In this document: in pieces, positions 38,701 through 49,537 of the stretch
Position numbering within the stretch: position 1 is the first letter of the stretch
Layout of the letters: every line of letters begins with the position of its first letter
Source: Mangifera indica
Lineage: Eukaryota; Streptophyta; Magnoliopsida; Sapindales; Anacardiaceae
Assembly (NCBI RefSeq): GCF_011075055.1
Contig: NC_058151.1
Coordinates: 13,893,800 to 13,957,799 of the forward strand
Direction of reading: 5' to 3'
Length of the DNA stretch: 64,000 bases
Notes under the pieces: generated by a model
What the model was told of the DNA's origin: nothing
Seen by the model: the letters and a program-made list of their open reading frames with translations, nothing else
Databases searched by the model: none
Program-made: the position numbers and the translations under genes

Positions 38701-41022
38701 CTGCTGCACATGTTGACACGAGCCCATAGATGCCTTGAGAGTGAAATGAAGAGCAGTATTTCCTTCAGCATCAATATCATTTACATCTATATTTGATTTC
38801 AGAAGTAGCTCCATCACAGCTTCATCTCCAGCCTGTGAAAAATAAAGCCCCTGGTTACACAGTACGCACCAAAAACACTGTTGACTGTACGAAAAGTTCC
38901 CTTTGTCCAAATTGCTCTCCAACAAACTGAAGAGATTTTTTTTATTCCGTGGATTATATTTTTTCTTTATTGCTACAAATGGAAAGTTTAACTTGAGATA
39001 CTGCCAAGAAGATTTGATTTTGTTTCTGAAATTTGTGCTTTTGTACCTTTGAAAGGAAAGCACTACATAAATACTGAGACCGGGGAGCCAAGCTATCAGA
39101 ATTCAGATATTATTAATAAATGAACAAAAGGATGTTCCTATTTAGAGGGCTGCAGATTTACGAAAGTCCCCCTGATCATTAACCACATCATACGTTTAAC
39201 GGGGGATATAAAAGTCCGAGCGACAAAAACTCGTCCGTCCTCCATGCCATGGAATGTCTTTGAAAATCATCAACGAAACTGGAGTTAAACAGTAAACTTA
39301 ATATTAAACAACAGAAAAACTATTTATAATTATTTTACCTGAGCCGCGAGTATCAATGGCGATGTCACCTTCTTGTCCGTGCAGCTTCTATAGGAAACGG
39401 CGCCAAAGAGCTGAAGCAACTCTATTTCACAAAGCAGGAGTTTCCTCTTCTTGGCAGACTCACTCTTCGTCGGTACACTGCTTCGTTTGGCAGCCCGCAA
39501 ACACGGAGTCGTAGTGCGGCCCAATGACAAGGCCTCCCTGATCACGCACTCGTAAATCGTAGTTTCCTCTTTGCACCCCGAATCGGCGTCGTGTAGCACC
39601 AAAAGCGACGAGTTTACACTCTCTGCTGCCACCATGAGGAGTGCGGCTAACTCCACTACTCTGCCACCTACGGCGCTCGCATAGGCCAACTCGTCTATCT
39701 CTTTTGTTTTCTCACTCAGGAGTTTGACCGTTGTCAAATCCTGTTAAAACAAAAACCAAAATCAATTATTTCTATTTACTTTCCCGATGGTTCTTAAATT
39801 TTTTTTTTATTATTTGCTTAAAAACCTTTTGACTAAGAATGACGATCAAGTCTTCGACGGAGTAGTCATCTGGATTCCAAATCACATCCATTCTGCAACA
39901 CTCACGATTATCAGATCAAGAAAAAGGATTTAATTAATACAAATTATAATATAAAAAAGAATTTGAAATAAAGAGAAGCTAGGTAGGTTCCTGAAAATGG
40001 AAACCTGTTTACTTTATTCAATTTTTGTGCAAGTTGATAAGGAAATAAAAAGACCTAAACTTTTACTACTTACGCACAATCACAAACTGAAAAAGTGAAA
40101 ATGACGTACAGTTTTTGGACATTACCTATTGCTACACAGAGACAACTCCAGAGCCAGCCTTCCACGTCCGTCCTTACTTTTAATATCCGTACGGGCGCGT
40201 TTCTTCAACAGCATTTCCACGCAACGCGCCGCGTGCGACTCGGCAGCCACGTGGATGGCCGTCAGACCGGTAGCACTGTCCATCTTGTTGACTGCCGCTA
40301 CCACTCCTCCAAGTAGCTCTCCGTTGACCAGCGCCGTAGCGCAGATAACGGAGTCCAAGTTGCAACAGAGGTGCAGGATCTTCAAGACGGCCGTCGACGC
40401 CGTCGTTTGGAGGGCATCATTATCGTTGCCGTTGAGGAGTGCCTGTGTAGTAACATTTATGAGTTGATTTTTGTCGTCTTGGAGGATTGAGTTGATGAGG
40501 TCTGTTTCTAAGTCGGTCAGTACGGGAGTTGAACATGAAGAGAACGCACATTTCGGAACCGAGTTTAAGAAATCCGTTAAAGAGAATACTCGTGTTTCCT
40601 GTAAATCAGTTTGAAAAAACAAAAAAGAAAAAAAGTTTAGTCAGTTCCAGTTACACTGAAACCTCAAATCTTTTCCTTTTTCTCGAGAAAATCCTAATCT
40701 TCCGAGAAAGTTTAAGAAAATAAATTTTATTCAAGATAAGAAAACATATGAAAAAATAATAAAAAAAAGCTTAGGTGACTTCACGAGACACTGAAAATCC
40801 AGCAAAACTTTACAAATATGTGCACAGAAAGTGCGAAAATACTTAGATTTTCCATCACATTCGCAATATACATTTCCGAGAAAATTTTCACAGCCTCCAA
40901 ACATTTCCGAGACAATTAAAAATTAAAAGCTTAAGAAAACATTCAAGAAAATACGATGAACATGCGAACTTGAGTAAAGAAATTACAAAACTGAAATCGG
41001 ATGAGTGTCGCACCAGATTCAT
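35727..41022 (-). CDS. Ankyrin repeat / CCCH zinc finger / RRM / LOTUS / RING protein
   Basis: Twelve exons on the minus strand: 41022-41014 (tentative), 40598-40126, 39892-39826, 39740-39339, 38832-38696, 38620-38512, 38372-38227, 38117-38044, 37946-37835, 37740-37538, 37378-36123, 36032-35727. They give about 1097 residues. Domains in order: ankyrin repeats in two groups (about 110-155 and 290-490; for example GLTAIHVAAESHAARCVEML, LGLTAVHLAAASGNLQALE); one CCCH finger C520-x8-C529-x5-C535-x3-H539; an RRM (RNP2 IFVGGL about 566, RNP1 RGFGFVTF); a LOTUS/OST-HTH winged helix (about 745-830, with LGYPKLSDFVRTFPDI); and a C-terminal RING-type finger (C1007-x2-C1010, C1022-x-H1024-x3-C1028-x2-C1031, C1045-x2-C1048). 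It is probably an RNA-binding protein with E3-ligase potential. Intron 6 appears to use a GC donor. The start exon (Met-Asn-Leu) is the weakest part of the model. Confidence 0.82.
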
Positions 41023-41078
41023 CCCAAAACCCTAACTTCTACAGCAAATTAATCAGCTTCGCCGGAACAAATATCAGT

Positions 41079-41084
41079 TTACAT
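41079..41084 (-). promoter_or_regulatory. AUG-stop minimal uORF in 5' UTR of ankyrin/CCCH gene
   Basis: On the minus strand ATGTAA (41084-41079) lies between the TATA box (41189-41181) and the proposed start codon (41022). If transcription starts about 30 bases after the TATA box, this AUG directly followed by UAA is in the leader. AUGUAA uORFs are known to stall ribosomes in a boron-dependent way in Arabidopsis NIP5;1. Function here is only a possibility. Confidence 0.4.
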
Positions 41085-41180
41085 GATAGAGAAAGCCAAA
41101 GTTTCAAACGTCGTCGTTCACTGACTTTTTGCTCCGAGGATGTGCAGAATTGCTCGGAACTTTAAAATGGCGTGCTGAAG

Positions 41181-41189
41181 GTATTTATA
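41181..41189 (-). promoter_or_regulatory. TATA box of ankyrin/CCCH gene
   Basis: TATAAATAC on the minus strand, about 160 bases upstream of the proposed start codon. It is a good match to the plant TATA consensus in the expected position. Confidence 0.55.
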
Positions 41190-41312
41190 GAAATGGATTT
41201 GGTTATTAACTGGATTTTTCGGTCCCCTTCAAGTCCTTCTATCCGAACATAAGGGTAATTGTGGAAAACCGTGTGTGGATTCGGGAGCAAGTTAACATCC
41301 ATCATTCTATTT

Positions 41313-41970
41313 GGGCAAAAAGACTTATTTCCAACGTTTGATTAAAAAATTAAAAATTTTATTATTTTATTAAAATTTATTGTTAAAATTAATAATAAAA
41401 ATATTATTTAGATTAAAATATTAAAAAATTAAAAATTTATCACATTTCTTCTTTTTAGTGTAAAAGTTTAATAACTTTTAAAATTTGAAAAATAATTATT
41501 TTTTTCATCACCGGTGACTGCAAAATTTATCCTCTCTGGCTATGTTCTCTCTCCCTGCCAGTATCCTCTTTGATTGTTTTCATCAAAGGCAAAGATAACT
41601 TGTTGTTTGTCTTCATCTCTCAAACAAAGACGTTTGTCTTTATCTTTAATTAAGATGGCTAGAGAAGACACTGAAATGGAGAGAAAATACGGTCGAAGAT
41701 GGTGAACTTCATTGGTTTTAGTGATGGGAAAAAAACCTTATGGGAAAATATTCCCTTTTTAAACTTTGGATAAAGATAAATTATTAGATTTTTAAACGTA
41801 AAAAAAAAAAAGATAAATTTTTAGTTTTTTTAATACTTTTAATTAAATAAAATTTTTACCTTTAATCTTAACATTTAGTTTTAATAAAAGAGTATATATT
41901 TAAGTTTTTTAAAGTTAATGGAAAATTTTTTATCATTTTAGCAATTCTCGGTGGAAATAATCTTTTGTCC
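41313..41970. mobile_element. Diverged foldback MITE, GGCCAAA family copy 5
   Basis: Left end GGGCAAAAAGACTTATTTCC and right end GGTGGAAATAATCTTTTGTCC are imperfect inverted repeats that resemble the other family members. AT-rich outer arms and a GC-richer core (41510-41710) containing CATCACCGGTGA are also as in the others. No clear 9-bp duplication remains, and copy 2 is inserted immediately to its right. It looks the oldest of the five. Confidence 0.5.
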
Positions 41971-41980
41971 TATTATTTAT

Positions 41981-42683
41981 GGCCAAACGACTATTTCCCA
42001 CCCAAGGTTTAGTGTTTTTTCAAATGTCTCCCTTTTAACTATGAAAACACCAAACACCCACTCATAGCCGGTTAGATTTAACAGAACCCTAACGCCTAAA
42101 AATTTTATCTCTTTTTGCCCCCCTAAACTTTAAAACTAACATTTTTCCTCAGCCTAAATTTTAAAAAATCACAATTTCACCCTAGGGTTTGGTTTTGAAA
42201 TCTCCGACGACCTCTCCGGCTCCGTTGCCGACGGCCTCTCCCTCCCGAAGCAACCTCTCCTTCCGGCGATCTCTTTCCTCCCATTTGGAGGTCCGATCGG
42301 CGCCGGAGACGCCTTTGGACGTCTTTCATCCAAAGTTCTTCGTCTCCCAAGGAGTCTCCGACTTCGATCGGACCTCCAAATGGGAGGAAAGAGATCGTCG
42401 GAAGGAGAGGTTGCTTCGGGAGGGAGAGACCGTCGGCAACAGAACCGGAGAGGTCGTCGGAGATTTCAAAACCAAACCCTAGGGTGAAATTGTGATTTTT
42501 TAAAACTTAGGCTGAGGAAAAATGTTAGTTTTAAAGTTTAGGGGGGCAAAAAGAGATAAAATTTTTAGGCGTTATGGTTCTGTTAAATCTAACCGGCCAT
42601 GGGTGGGTGTTTGGTGTTTCCATAGTTAAAGGGGGGACATTTGAGAAAACGCTAAACCTTGGGTGGGAAATAGTCGTTTGGCC
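41981..42683. mobile_element. Foldback MITE, GGCCAAA family copy 2 (near-perfect long hairpin)
   Basis: It begins GGCCAAACGACTATTTCCCA and ends TGGGAAATAGTCGTTTGGCC, an exact inverted repeat over these 20 bases. It is flanked by perfect 9-bp duplications ATTATTTAT (41972-41980 and 42684-42692). Both arms, about 310 bases each, are complementary with few mismatches around a short centre (about 42297-42365). The interior is GC-rich (CTCCGACGACCTCTCC and its complement) and creates a spurious 97-codon frame at 42189-42482. Perfect duplications and well-paired arms suggest the youngest insertion in the window. If transcribed, it would fold into a long double-stranded RNA. Confidence 0.88.
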
Positions 42684-43787
42684 ATTATTTATTTATAACA
42701 TTATACATGTGACATGCCTAAGTATTTAACATATCATACTAATTTATTAATTTTTTTATATAAAATATTTTGATCCCAAATATAAAATTAAATCAAAACG
42801 TTACATTTGAATAATGTTGACTCAATCGAATTATTCAAATTTTAATTTTAATTTGGATCAAACAAATCGAATATGAGTTTAAACCAAGTATTATATTTGT
42901 TTTCATGAAATGAGTTGAGATTAAATCTCAAACTGATTCCATTAATGTATTTTGAATGTTCCTCAATATCTCAACTATTCACTTAGCATGAAAGACAAAT
43001 AAATTAACGTATGCTTCTAAAAGAAATCAAATAATTTCTTGGAGTCCTACGAAATTCAGTTGCTCTTTTTTTCTCTAATATATGGTCAAAATGATTTGAA
43101 CGTTCAAATTTAAGTCAATTTATAATAAAAAATACAAAATTAAATAATATTGACCGTAATTAATTTAAGTTAAACCTAAATAAGGGTCAACTTTAAATTA
43201 TATGAAATCTAAAAGATTTAGATCAAGATCAACAGATTAAGTTTCAAATTTTAACTCAAATATAATTTAATTTTATACTTGATCTAAATCAAGATTGAAC
43301 TCGAATTTTTGAATCATATGGAATTCAATTTTTTTAAGAAAATAAACTTAATCCTTAACTTGAATTTGACTTCTCTGATACAAACAATGATTCAAACTCA
43401 AACAACTTAGAACAAATTCACCCTACTTATGGTATTATAAGACGTACTCTTATAAACTTTTTATACATTTTATATCAATAACTCTCACTTTGTTTCGTAA
43501 CATCTATGATTTAAAAAAATAATTTAAAAAATGGATAATAATACTAGAAATATCAAATTACCATTTTTTTCTGCCGAAATGACCAAACTTTGTTTTTTTA
43601 TATTAAAGAAATTGAACTTTTTAAAATTTCTTATCGAAGGAACTGAATTTTCAGATTTCTTTGTTAAATGGACTAAACTTTCATAAAATCAGTCTCTTTA
43701 ATAGAAAAAATGTAATAATTTGATATCTCCAGTGTTGTTATCCATTTTTTAAATCAATTTTCTTTTATCGTAGATGTTAGAAAATAA

Positions 43788-43945
43788 GTAATATTATATG
43801 TGCATATTTTTAGTATAAAATTTAAGTATACAAATGATGCGTAATTATATGAGTAGATGCTACTTTATCTTTAACTTAAAATCATCCAATTATATGATAA
43901 CATATTATTTATATATTAAAAATGTGTACGCATAATTTTATTGTA
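43788..43945. mobile_element. Short MITE-like element, CTATGTGTAT family
   Basis: Left end TAATATTATATGTGCATATT and right end GTGTACGCATAATTTTATTG are imperfect inverted repeats. The centre contains ACTTAAAATCATCCAATTAT, matching the equivalent ATTCAAAATCATTCAATCAC of the copy at 57266. Boundaries are approximate to a few bases. Confidence 0.55.
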
Positions 43946-44649
43946 ATATTTATGTTCACAATCACACAAGGTTTTCTTATTAATTTTAAGGTTTACAAAA
44001 TAAACTGATGTAAAATCACATATTTATGTAATAATTTTTGATCGATCAATCGTACATCAATAGTATAAAATCACATATCAATCGTATAAAGTTATACTTT
44101 AGGCATGATCGAATTTTGCACATCAAAAAATATTGTTTGAATTAGTAATTAATTTAATAGCTCACCAAAATTACATGTAAGAATTAAGGTGTGAATAGAG
44201 AGGCTAGTTTTTACAAAAAAAAAAAAAAAAAAGAAGAGGACAATTACTTCTTAATGTTGGTTTCTTAATATAACAAAGCATCAATTAATGTAAAATTTTG
44301 GAAAAAATTTGAAAAGCATAGTCTTATAATTCTCTTATTTAAGGAATAAGTAACATGCATCACATATCATCCAAACTATAATTCTATCCGATCATATATT
44401 TAGAATTCAAATCAAGTCTATTTGATTGGAAATATAGAATATGTATTATATAACTTCATATCATAATTTTGTTTAATTAAATATTATTTTAATATTTGTT
44501 TAAACAGTTTATTGATTTGGTTGTCCCGCTCAAACTAACTCTTTTACTAAGTCAATTCCCAATGAGGTCTTAAAATATTGGATAAGATTTGGGTAGTGCG
44601 TTGTAGTTTTTACGTCGGATTCATAAGAGTATATACAGTAAATAATATA

Positions 44650-45600
44650 GGCCAAAGGACTTATTTCCACCGAGGTATAGTGAATTCTAAAACTCTCACC
44701 CTCTAATTTTTAAAAACCTAAACATTCACTCATAATTTGAAAAACTAACACTTACCCTCCAAAATTAAGTTAAGATTAAAGATAAAATCATCATTTAACA
44801 ATAATATTTAAAATTTACATCATTCTAATATCTTAATTTGAAAAACTAATAATTTTTTCCAAAATTAAGTTCTGAAAAGTGACATCTTCCCTCCTACTTA
44901 GGGTTTCCAATTTCGCCGATGAATTTCTAGTCAATAATGACTGATCTCTCTCTCTCTCTCTCTCTCTCCAAGTGTTGTCTCTCCCTTTGGTACTCAATAT
45001 TAGATCGACGACATCTGAATTTAATGAAATCCATACGAAATCTAGAAGAAGAGTCGAAACTCTTTGTTTGGATCTTCGTCATCCAGACAAAGTCAGCTTC
45101 GTCTGGATAATGACAACGGTCTAGAAGAGATCAATTTCCTCATATGGACCATCATCGTCTAGACAAAACTGACTTTGTTTGGACAATGAAGATCCAGACA
45201 AAGAGTTTTGACTCTTAGTCTGGATGTTTGGATTTTATTGAATCGAGACATCGTCAGTTCGATATTGAGCAACGAAGGAAGAGACAACATCGAAAGGGAG
45301 AGAAATCAACCATCGTTGGTTGAAAATTCATCGACGAACTTGAAAACCCTAAGTAAGGGGAAAAATGTCCCCTTTCGAAACTTAATTTTAGGGAAAATTG
45401 TTAGTTTTTCAAATTAAGGAAATAAAATAATATAAACATTAAATATTATTTTTAAATGACTATTTTGTCCTTAACCTTAACTTAATTTTGGAGGGTAGGT
45501 GTTAGTTTTCCAAATCATGGGTGGGTGTTTGGGATCTGGAAAGTTGGAGGGTGGCAATAGGAGGAGTTCACTAGACCTTGGGTGGGAAAATCTTTTGGCC
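44650..45600. mobile_element. Foldback MITE, GGCCAAA family copy 3
   Basis: It begins GGCCAAAGGACTTATTTCCA and ends GGGTGGGAAAATCTTTTGGCC with terminal inverted complementarity. It is flanked by AATAATATA (44641-44649) and TATAATATA (45601-45609), a 9-bp duplication with one mismatch. Conserved subterminal AT-rich arms surround a core with repeated ATCCAGACAAAG/CTTTGTCTGGAT-type words and a (TC)12 run (44945-44968). At 951 bp it is the longest copy. Its right end lies only about 115 bases upstream of the TATA box of the NRP gene. Confidence 0.78.
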
Positions 45601-45714
45601 TATAATATATAGTTTTAATAGATGTTTCATAGAAGAGTATATGTTATATAATTTATGTAGTTTTAATGTATGGTTTCATCGAAGAATTTCTGGCATGGAA
45701 TCTCCAAGGTTATC

Positions 45715-45724
45715 CTATATATAG
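45715..45724 (+). promoter_or_regulatory. TATA box of NRP gene
   Basis: CTATATATAG at 45715-45724, 135 bases upstream of the NRP start codon, in the short gap between hairpin element copy 3 and the transcript leader. Confidence 0.55.
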
Positions 45725-45858
45725 ACAAACTTTGAGACCCTTCTGAGGTAAGCCGAATCCGATTACATTTCTCAGTAACATCTCTGCAGCCTCTTTGCTT
45801 GCCTACCCATTTTCCGGAGAAAATCTTAACAAGAAATTTGGGGTGTGTGAACGTAGAA

Positions 45859-48531
45859 ATGGTGAGTGACAAGGGAAAGAAATCAAGGGTCGTTGAGAAA
45901 GTGGAGGATGATGAGAATCATGCAGCTGACATAATTGATAGTGAACTCGTTTTGTCCATTGAAAAGTTGCAAGAGGTCCAAGATGAACTCGAAAAGGTCT
46001 CTCCTTTCCTCGCCTTTCCATCTCCATTTATATGGGTCCATCCATGTTTGCATGTATAAATATATTCATGTATGTATCTGTGTACAAATATGTGTATTTG
46101 TATTTACATTGTTAACACTTCTCTTGTTTTGAATATATAAAGAGACTGTTTGTAAAATGTATGCATTGGCTTTTGGATTCCCTTTTTTATTTTTAGTTTT
46201 GTTATAATTTGGTTTGATTGTGTAGGAGCTTCTGTTAATGGGTTAATTAATGTAGCAAACATTAGGGTATTGTGATGTTGAAAGTTGTGTGTTTTTGGTG
46301 TGAAAAAGGGAACCCATTTCTTAATTAGGGGAAATAAGATTGTTTTTTGCTTGATTTTGATCTATAGTTTCTTGTAGTTTTTATGGTTATTCAATATATG
46401 ATTTCGGATTTTATGATAGGGTTTATGAATTGAATGAGATAATTGGTTTTCCATGATTCAATAGGTGAATGAAGAAGCAAGTGATAAAGTGTTGGAAGTT
46501 GAGCAGAAATATAACGAGTTACGCAGGCCTGTCTACGAAAAGCGCAATGAAATAATTAAATCTATCCCTGACTTCTGGATTATTGCGGTCAGTGATCTGT
46601 CTTGTTCTCATGAGCTTTTCATTTCCATTTGTTTTAATATCACTGAATTTTCTAGTTTTATGATGAATATGACACGGTAAGTTTTACTTTACAGTTCATG
46701 AGTCATCCAGCATTTTCTGCTCTGCTGAGTGACGAAGACCACAAGGTTGTCTGCATAATTTTAAATATATGACTTAATTTTGATGCCTTCCCTAATTGCA
46801 TTGGATATTTAAGCTTGTATACCTGCACAAATTTTTTTTTACTATCTTTTGCTTTTGACATAGATCTTCAAGTACATGCATTCTCTTGATGTCGAGGACT
46901 TTAAAGATGTGAAATCTGGGTACTCCATCATATTTGTAAGTTAATCTCTGCATAATGAATTAGAGCATTACATATCCTTTCAGGATGTGCTAGTCTTTTA
47001 TTGATTTATCACTTCACTTTCCCATCTTTACAAATTCTGTTTTTTGGGTGTAACTTTCTTTGTTCTCTGATAATGTTATGGATGAATTTGTGCAAATATC
47101 TAATTCTGTTTTTCCCCTTATCACCTGCTTTCAGAATTTCCGTGAGAATCCTTATTTTGAAAATACAAAGTTGACAAAAACGTACAAATTTCTTGACGAG
47201 GGAACTACAAAGATCACCGGCACTACCATTAAATGGAAGGACGGCATGGTAATGTGGCTCTAGTGCCTTTGGGCATATTTATTTGTAGTCTTTTTGGTAA
47301 CATATGATAAAATATGTTGAAACTTGTGAAGGATGCTTCCAATGGAACCAATAATGAGAAAAAAGGAAACAAGCGTCCATTCAGTGAAGAGAGGTGATCC
47401 TTCTGATTAGTGTTTGTTCAGTGTGAATAATCGAATTTTATACACTCTGCTGTGGCTGAAAGTTGTTGTCAGCAGTTTCAATCTCTAGTATATTTTTCTT
47501 CCAATATTATTTAAATAAAGTAACTGCAATGGCAACAACTACATTATAGAGATAAGACATTCAACTTTAATTTTCGTACATCTAAATACATTTCGACTCA
47601 TTCATTCATAATTTTGTCGATGCAGCATCTTTAGTTGGTTTGGTGAAACCGAACAGAAAGATATTGCCGAGCTTCATGATGAGGTGAATTACTCTTATGC
47701 TTCTCAATTTTCTAGTACTGTTAAATTTTTTTTGATGCTTTAGAATGGTAAAAAATAGTACTCTCAATGCTGCCATATTGGATGCACTCTTTTGCTACTT
47801 ATATCATAATTTTATCCTACAGCAGAGGTTTGGTTCAATCTGATATTGCAGTACATTGAATCATCAGAGAACATTTTTCCCTTTTCATTTTTCTCTCCTT
47901 GAAATTACAGGTGGCAGATATAATTAAGGAGGATTTATGGCCCAATCCTCTGAAGTATTTCAACAATGTAATGTTTTTCTTTATATATTTTCATTTTTAT
48001 TCCTCTATTAATTTTTATTCCAGAACAAAGTCTCCTTCTAAGGTTCTTCATATGGGGTTCATGATCATATTTGTTGCAGGAGGCTGATGAAGAAGAGGTG
48101 TCCGATGGAGATGAGGGTGATGAAGAGGTAATGGTGATTAGATTGTAACACACATGAATGAACATAAGAATTTACACACGTGAATGTTGGTTGGTAACAT
48201 TAAGAATCAAGAGTCATTTCTCATTATACAAATCTTTTTTATGCATAAAAATTATGTAAGAATAAAAAGTAGAGCTTGCCTTTTAATCCAAGTGAGAGAC
48301 ATCAAATTTGTTGCTTTGTTTTCAAAACCATTGAACACTCTGAGTGCATTATGCTCACATATTCTGCTCATCAAGTACTTGATAAGTTTCAAATTTTGGC
48401 AAGTTATTCTAGTCCAGATGATCGAACAGTACAACAAACATATGTAATATTCTGCTGTTGTATTGCAAGTAACCTGTGATCTTCTTGATCAGGAAAATGC
48501 TGAGGATGATGATGGTAAAGATGCTAGTTAA
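45859..48531 (+). CDS. NRP1: NAP1-related protein (SET-like histone chaperone)
   Basis: Ten exons: 45859-45996, 46465-46587, 46695-46745, 46864-46935, 47135-47248, 47332-47393, 47626-47683, 47911-47967, 48080-48127, 48493-48531. They give 253 residues. The NAP/SET fold is seen in order: an N-terminal dimerisation helix (about 28-72, [14 protein letters not shown]...[18 protein letters not shown]), [60 protein letters not shown], and [18 protein letters not shown] short acidic tail ends the protein ([20 protein letters not shown]). The length matches Arabidopsis NRP1/NRP2. These are nuclear chaperones for H2A-H2B that act in replication, repair and root-meristem maintenance. NRP1 and NRP2 cannot be told apart here. 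Confidence 0.95.
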
Positions 48532-49537
48532 TTAGTTGCACAGCCAAACATTCCGCTTCCTCTTTTTCTTCTCGACGGTTATGGAACAAAGTCATCGCAG
48601 CATTGCATCTTTGTTTGGGTTCAAGAGATGGTAACTATTATATTAGGATGCACAATACATTTGCTTAGCTTCTTGAATTGCTTTTTATGGAATTCAAGAT
48701 TTTCAAAGTTTCCAGTTTTGGCTATGGATATATGATGCTTTATACTCTTTTTGGCATGTACTTCCATTTCCATTCTCTGGACAAATGTGACTGTCAAACT
48801 TTATCATCGAATAAATAAATGGTCTTTTAAGAAATGTCTTTCGCCCTTCTATGGCAGAATAACTTGAATACAACTATTGTATGCACAAGATATACAATCA
48901 GTTAATGGGGACATGTTATGTCGACATACATAAAATGAACGTACAATTAATTAGGCGGCCGTATACTATAGCCACAAAAATGCCCAAAATTGGCGGTTTT
49001 TTAAAAAGTTTGCATTTTGGACAGTTTTGAACACATCATAACTCATAAGAGGGTAAATGATATAAAAAACCTCTAAAAAACCGTCAAGTATTCCCTCACC
49101 CTTGGGGCTCATATGCTGTAGCTCACAAAAATAATCAACTCTCAAATTTGAGTTGAAAAAGCCTTTACTTGATTTTGTGAAGTTGTCAAAAAACTGCTAA
49201 CAAATCCATATTCTTTAATGATTTTTCAATCAATGATGACCCATCTATTTTTGGATTTCTCTCTAACAATTCTTTATTTCCATCTTTGATGACCTTTATT
49301 CTTTCTCTTTGACGGCTTTTAGACAAATAATCCAATAACTCATTATCAATTTGAGTTAGAATTTTTGGATTAGAGGCAAGTTCAAGCTGATTTTTGTTTT
49401 GTGTTTGGCTCGAGTTAAATCCACCCTAAACAAGAGTATACTTTGGACTAAAAATGTGGGGAATAAAATAAAATCAATTATTCCCTTCATTGCTTAATGA
49501 ATTAAAATGCTATAATACAACATCAATGCTTTCAATC
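48532..49537. other. Spacer between convergent NRP and THADA-like genes
   Basis: It contains the two 3' UTRs. The middle (about 48955-49130) has two similar words, CGTATACTATAGCCACAAAAA and CATATGCTGTAGCTCACAAAAA, suggesting a degraded repeat. No gene is seen. Confidence 0.55.

Larger units (their letters stand above)
41023..45858. other. Spacer between divergent ankyrin/CCCH and NRP genes
   Basis: It holds the ankyrin/CCCH leader and promoter (41023-41230), three hairpin elements (41313-41970, 41981-42683, 44650-45600), one short MITE (43788-43945) and the NRP promoter (about 45610-45858). The rest (42700-44640) is AT-rich with TTCAAACTCAAA-type diffuse repeats and no supported gene. Confidence 0.65.

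Noticed and set aside
42189..42482. 97-codon open frame, Pro/Ser/Arg-rich
   Set aside because: It lies across the centre of hairpin element copy 2, and its two halves are inverted copies of each other. It is a by-product of the GC-rich palindrome.
45208..45417. 69-codon open frame
   Set aside because: It lies in hairpin element copy 3 and has no homologue-like features.
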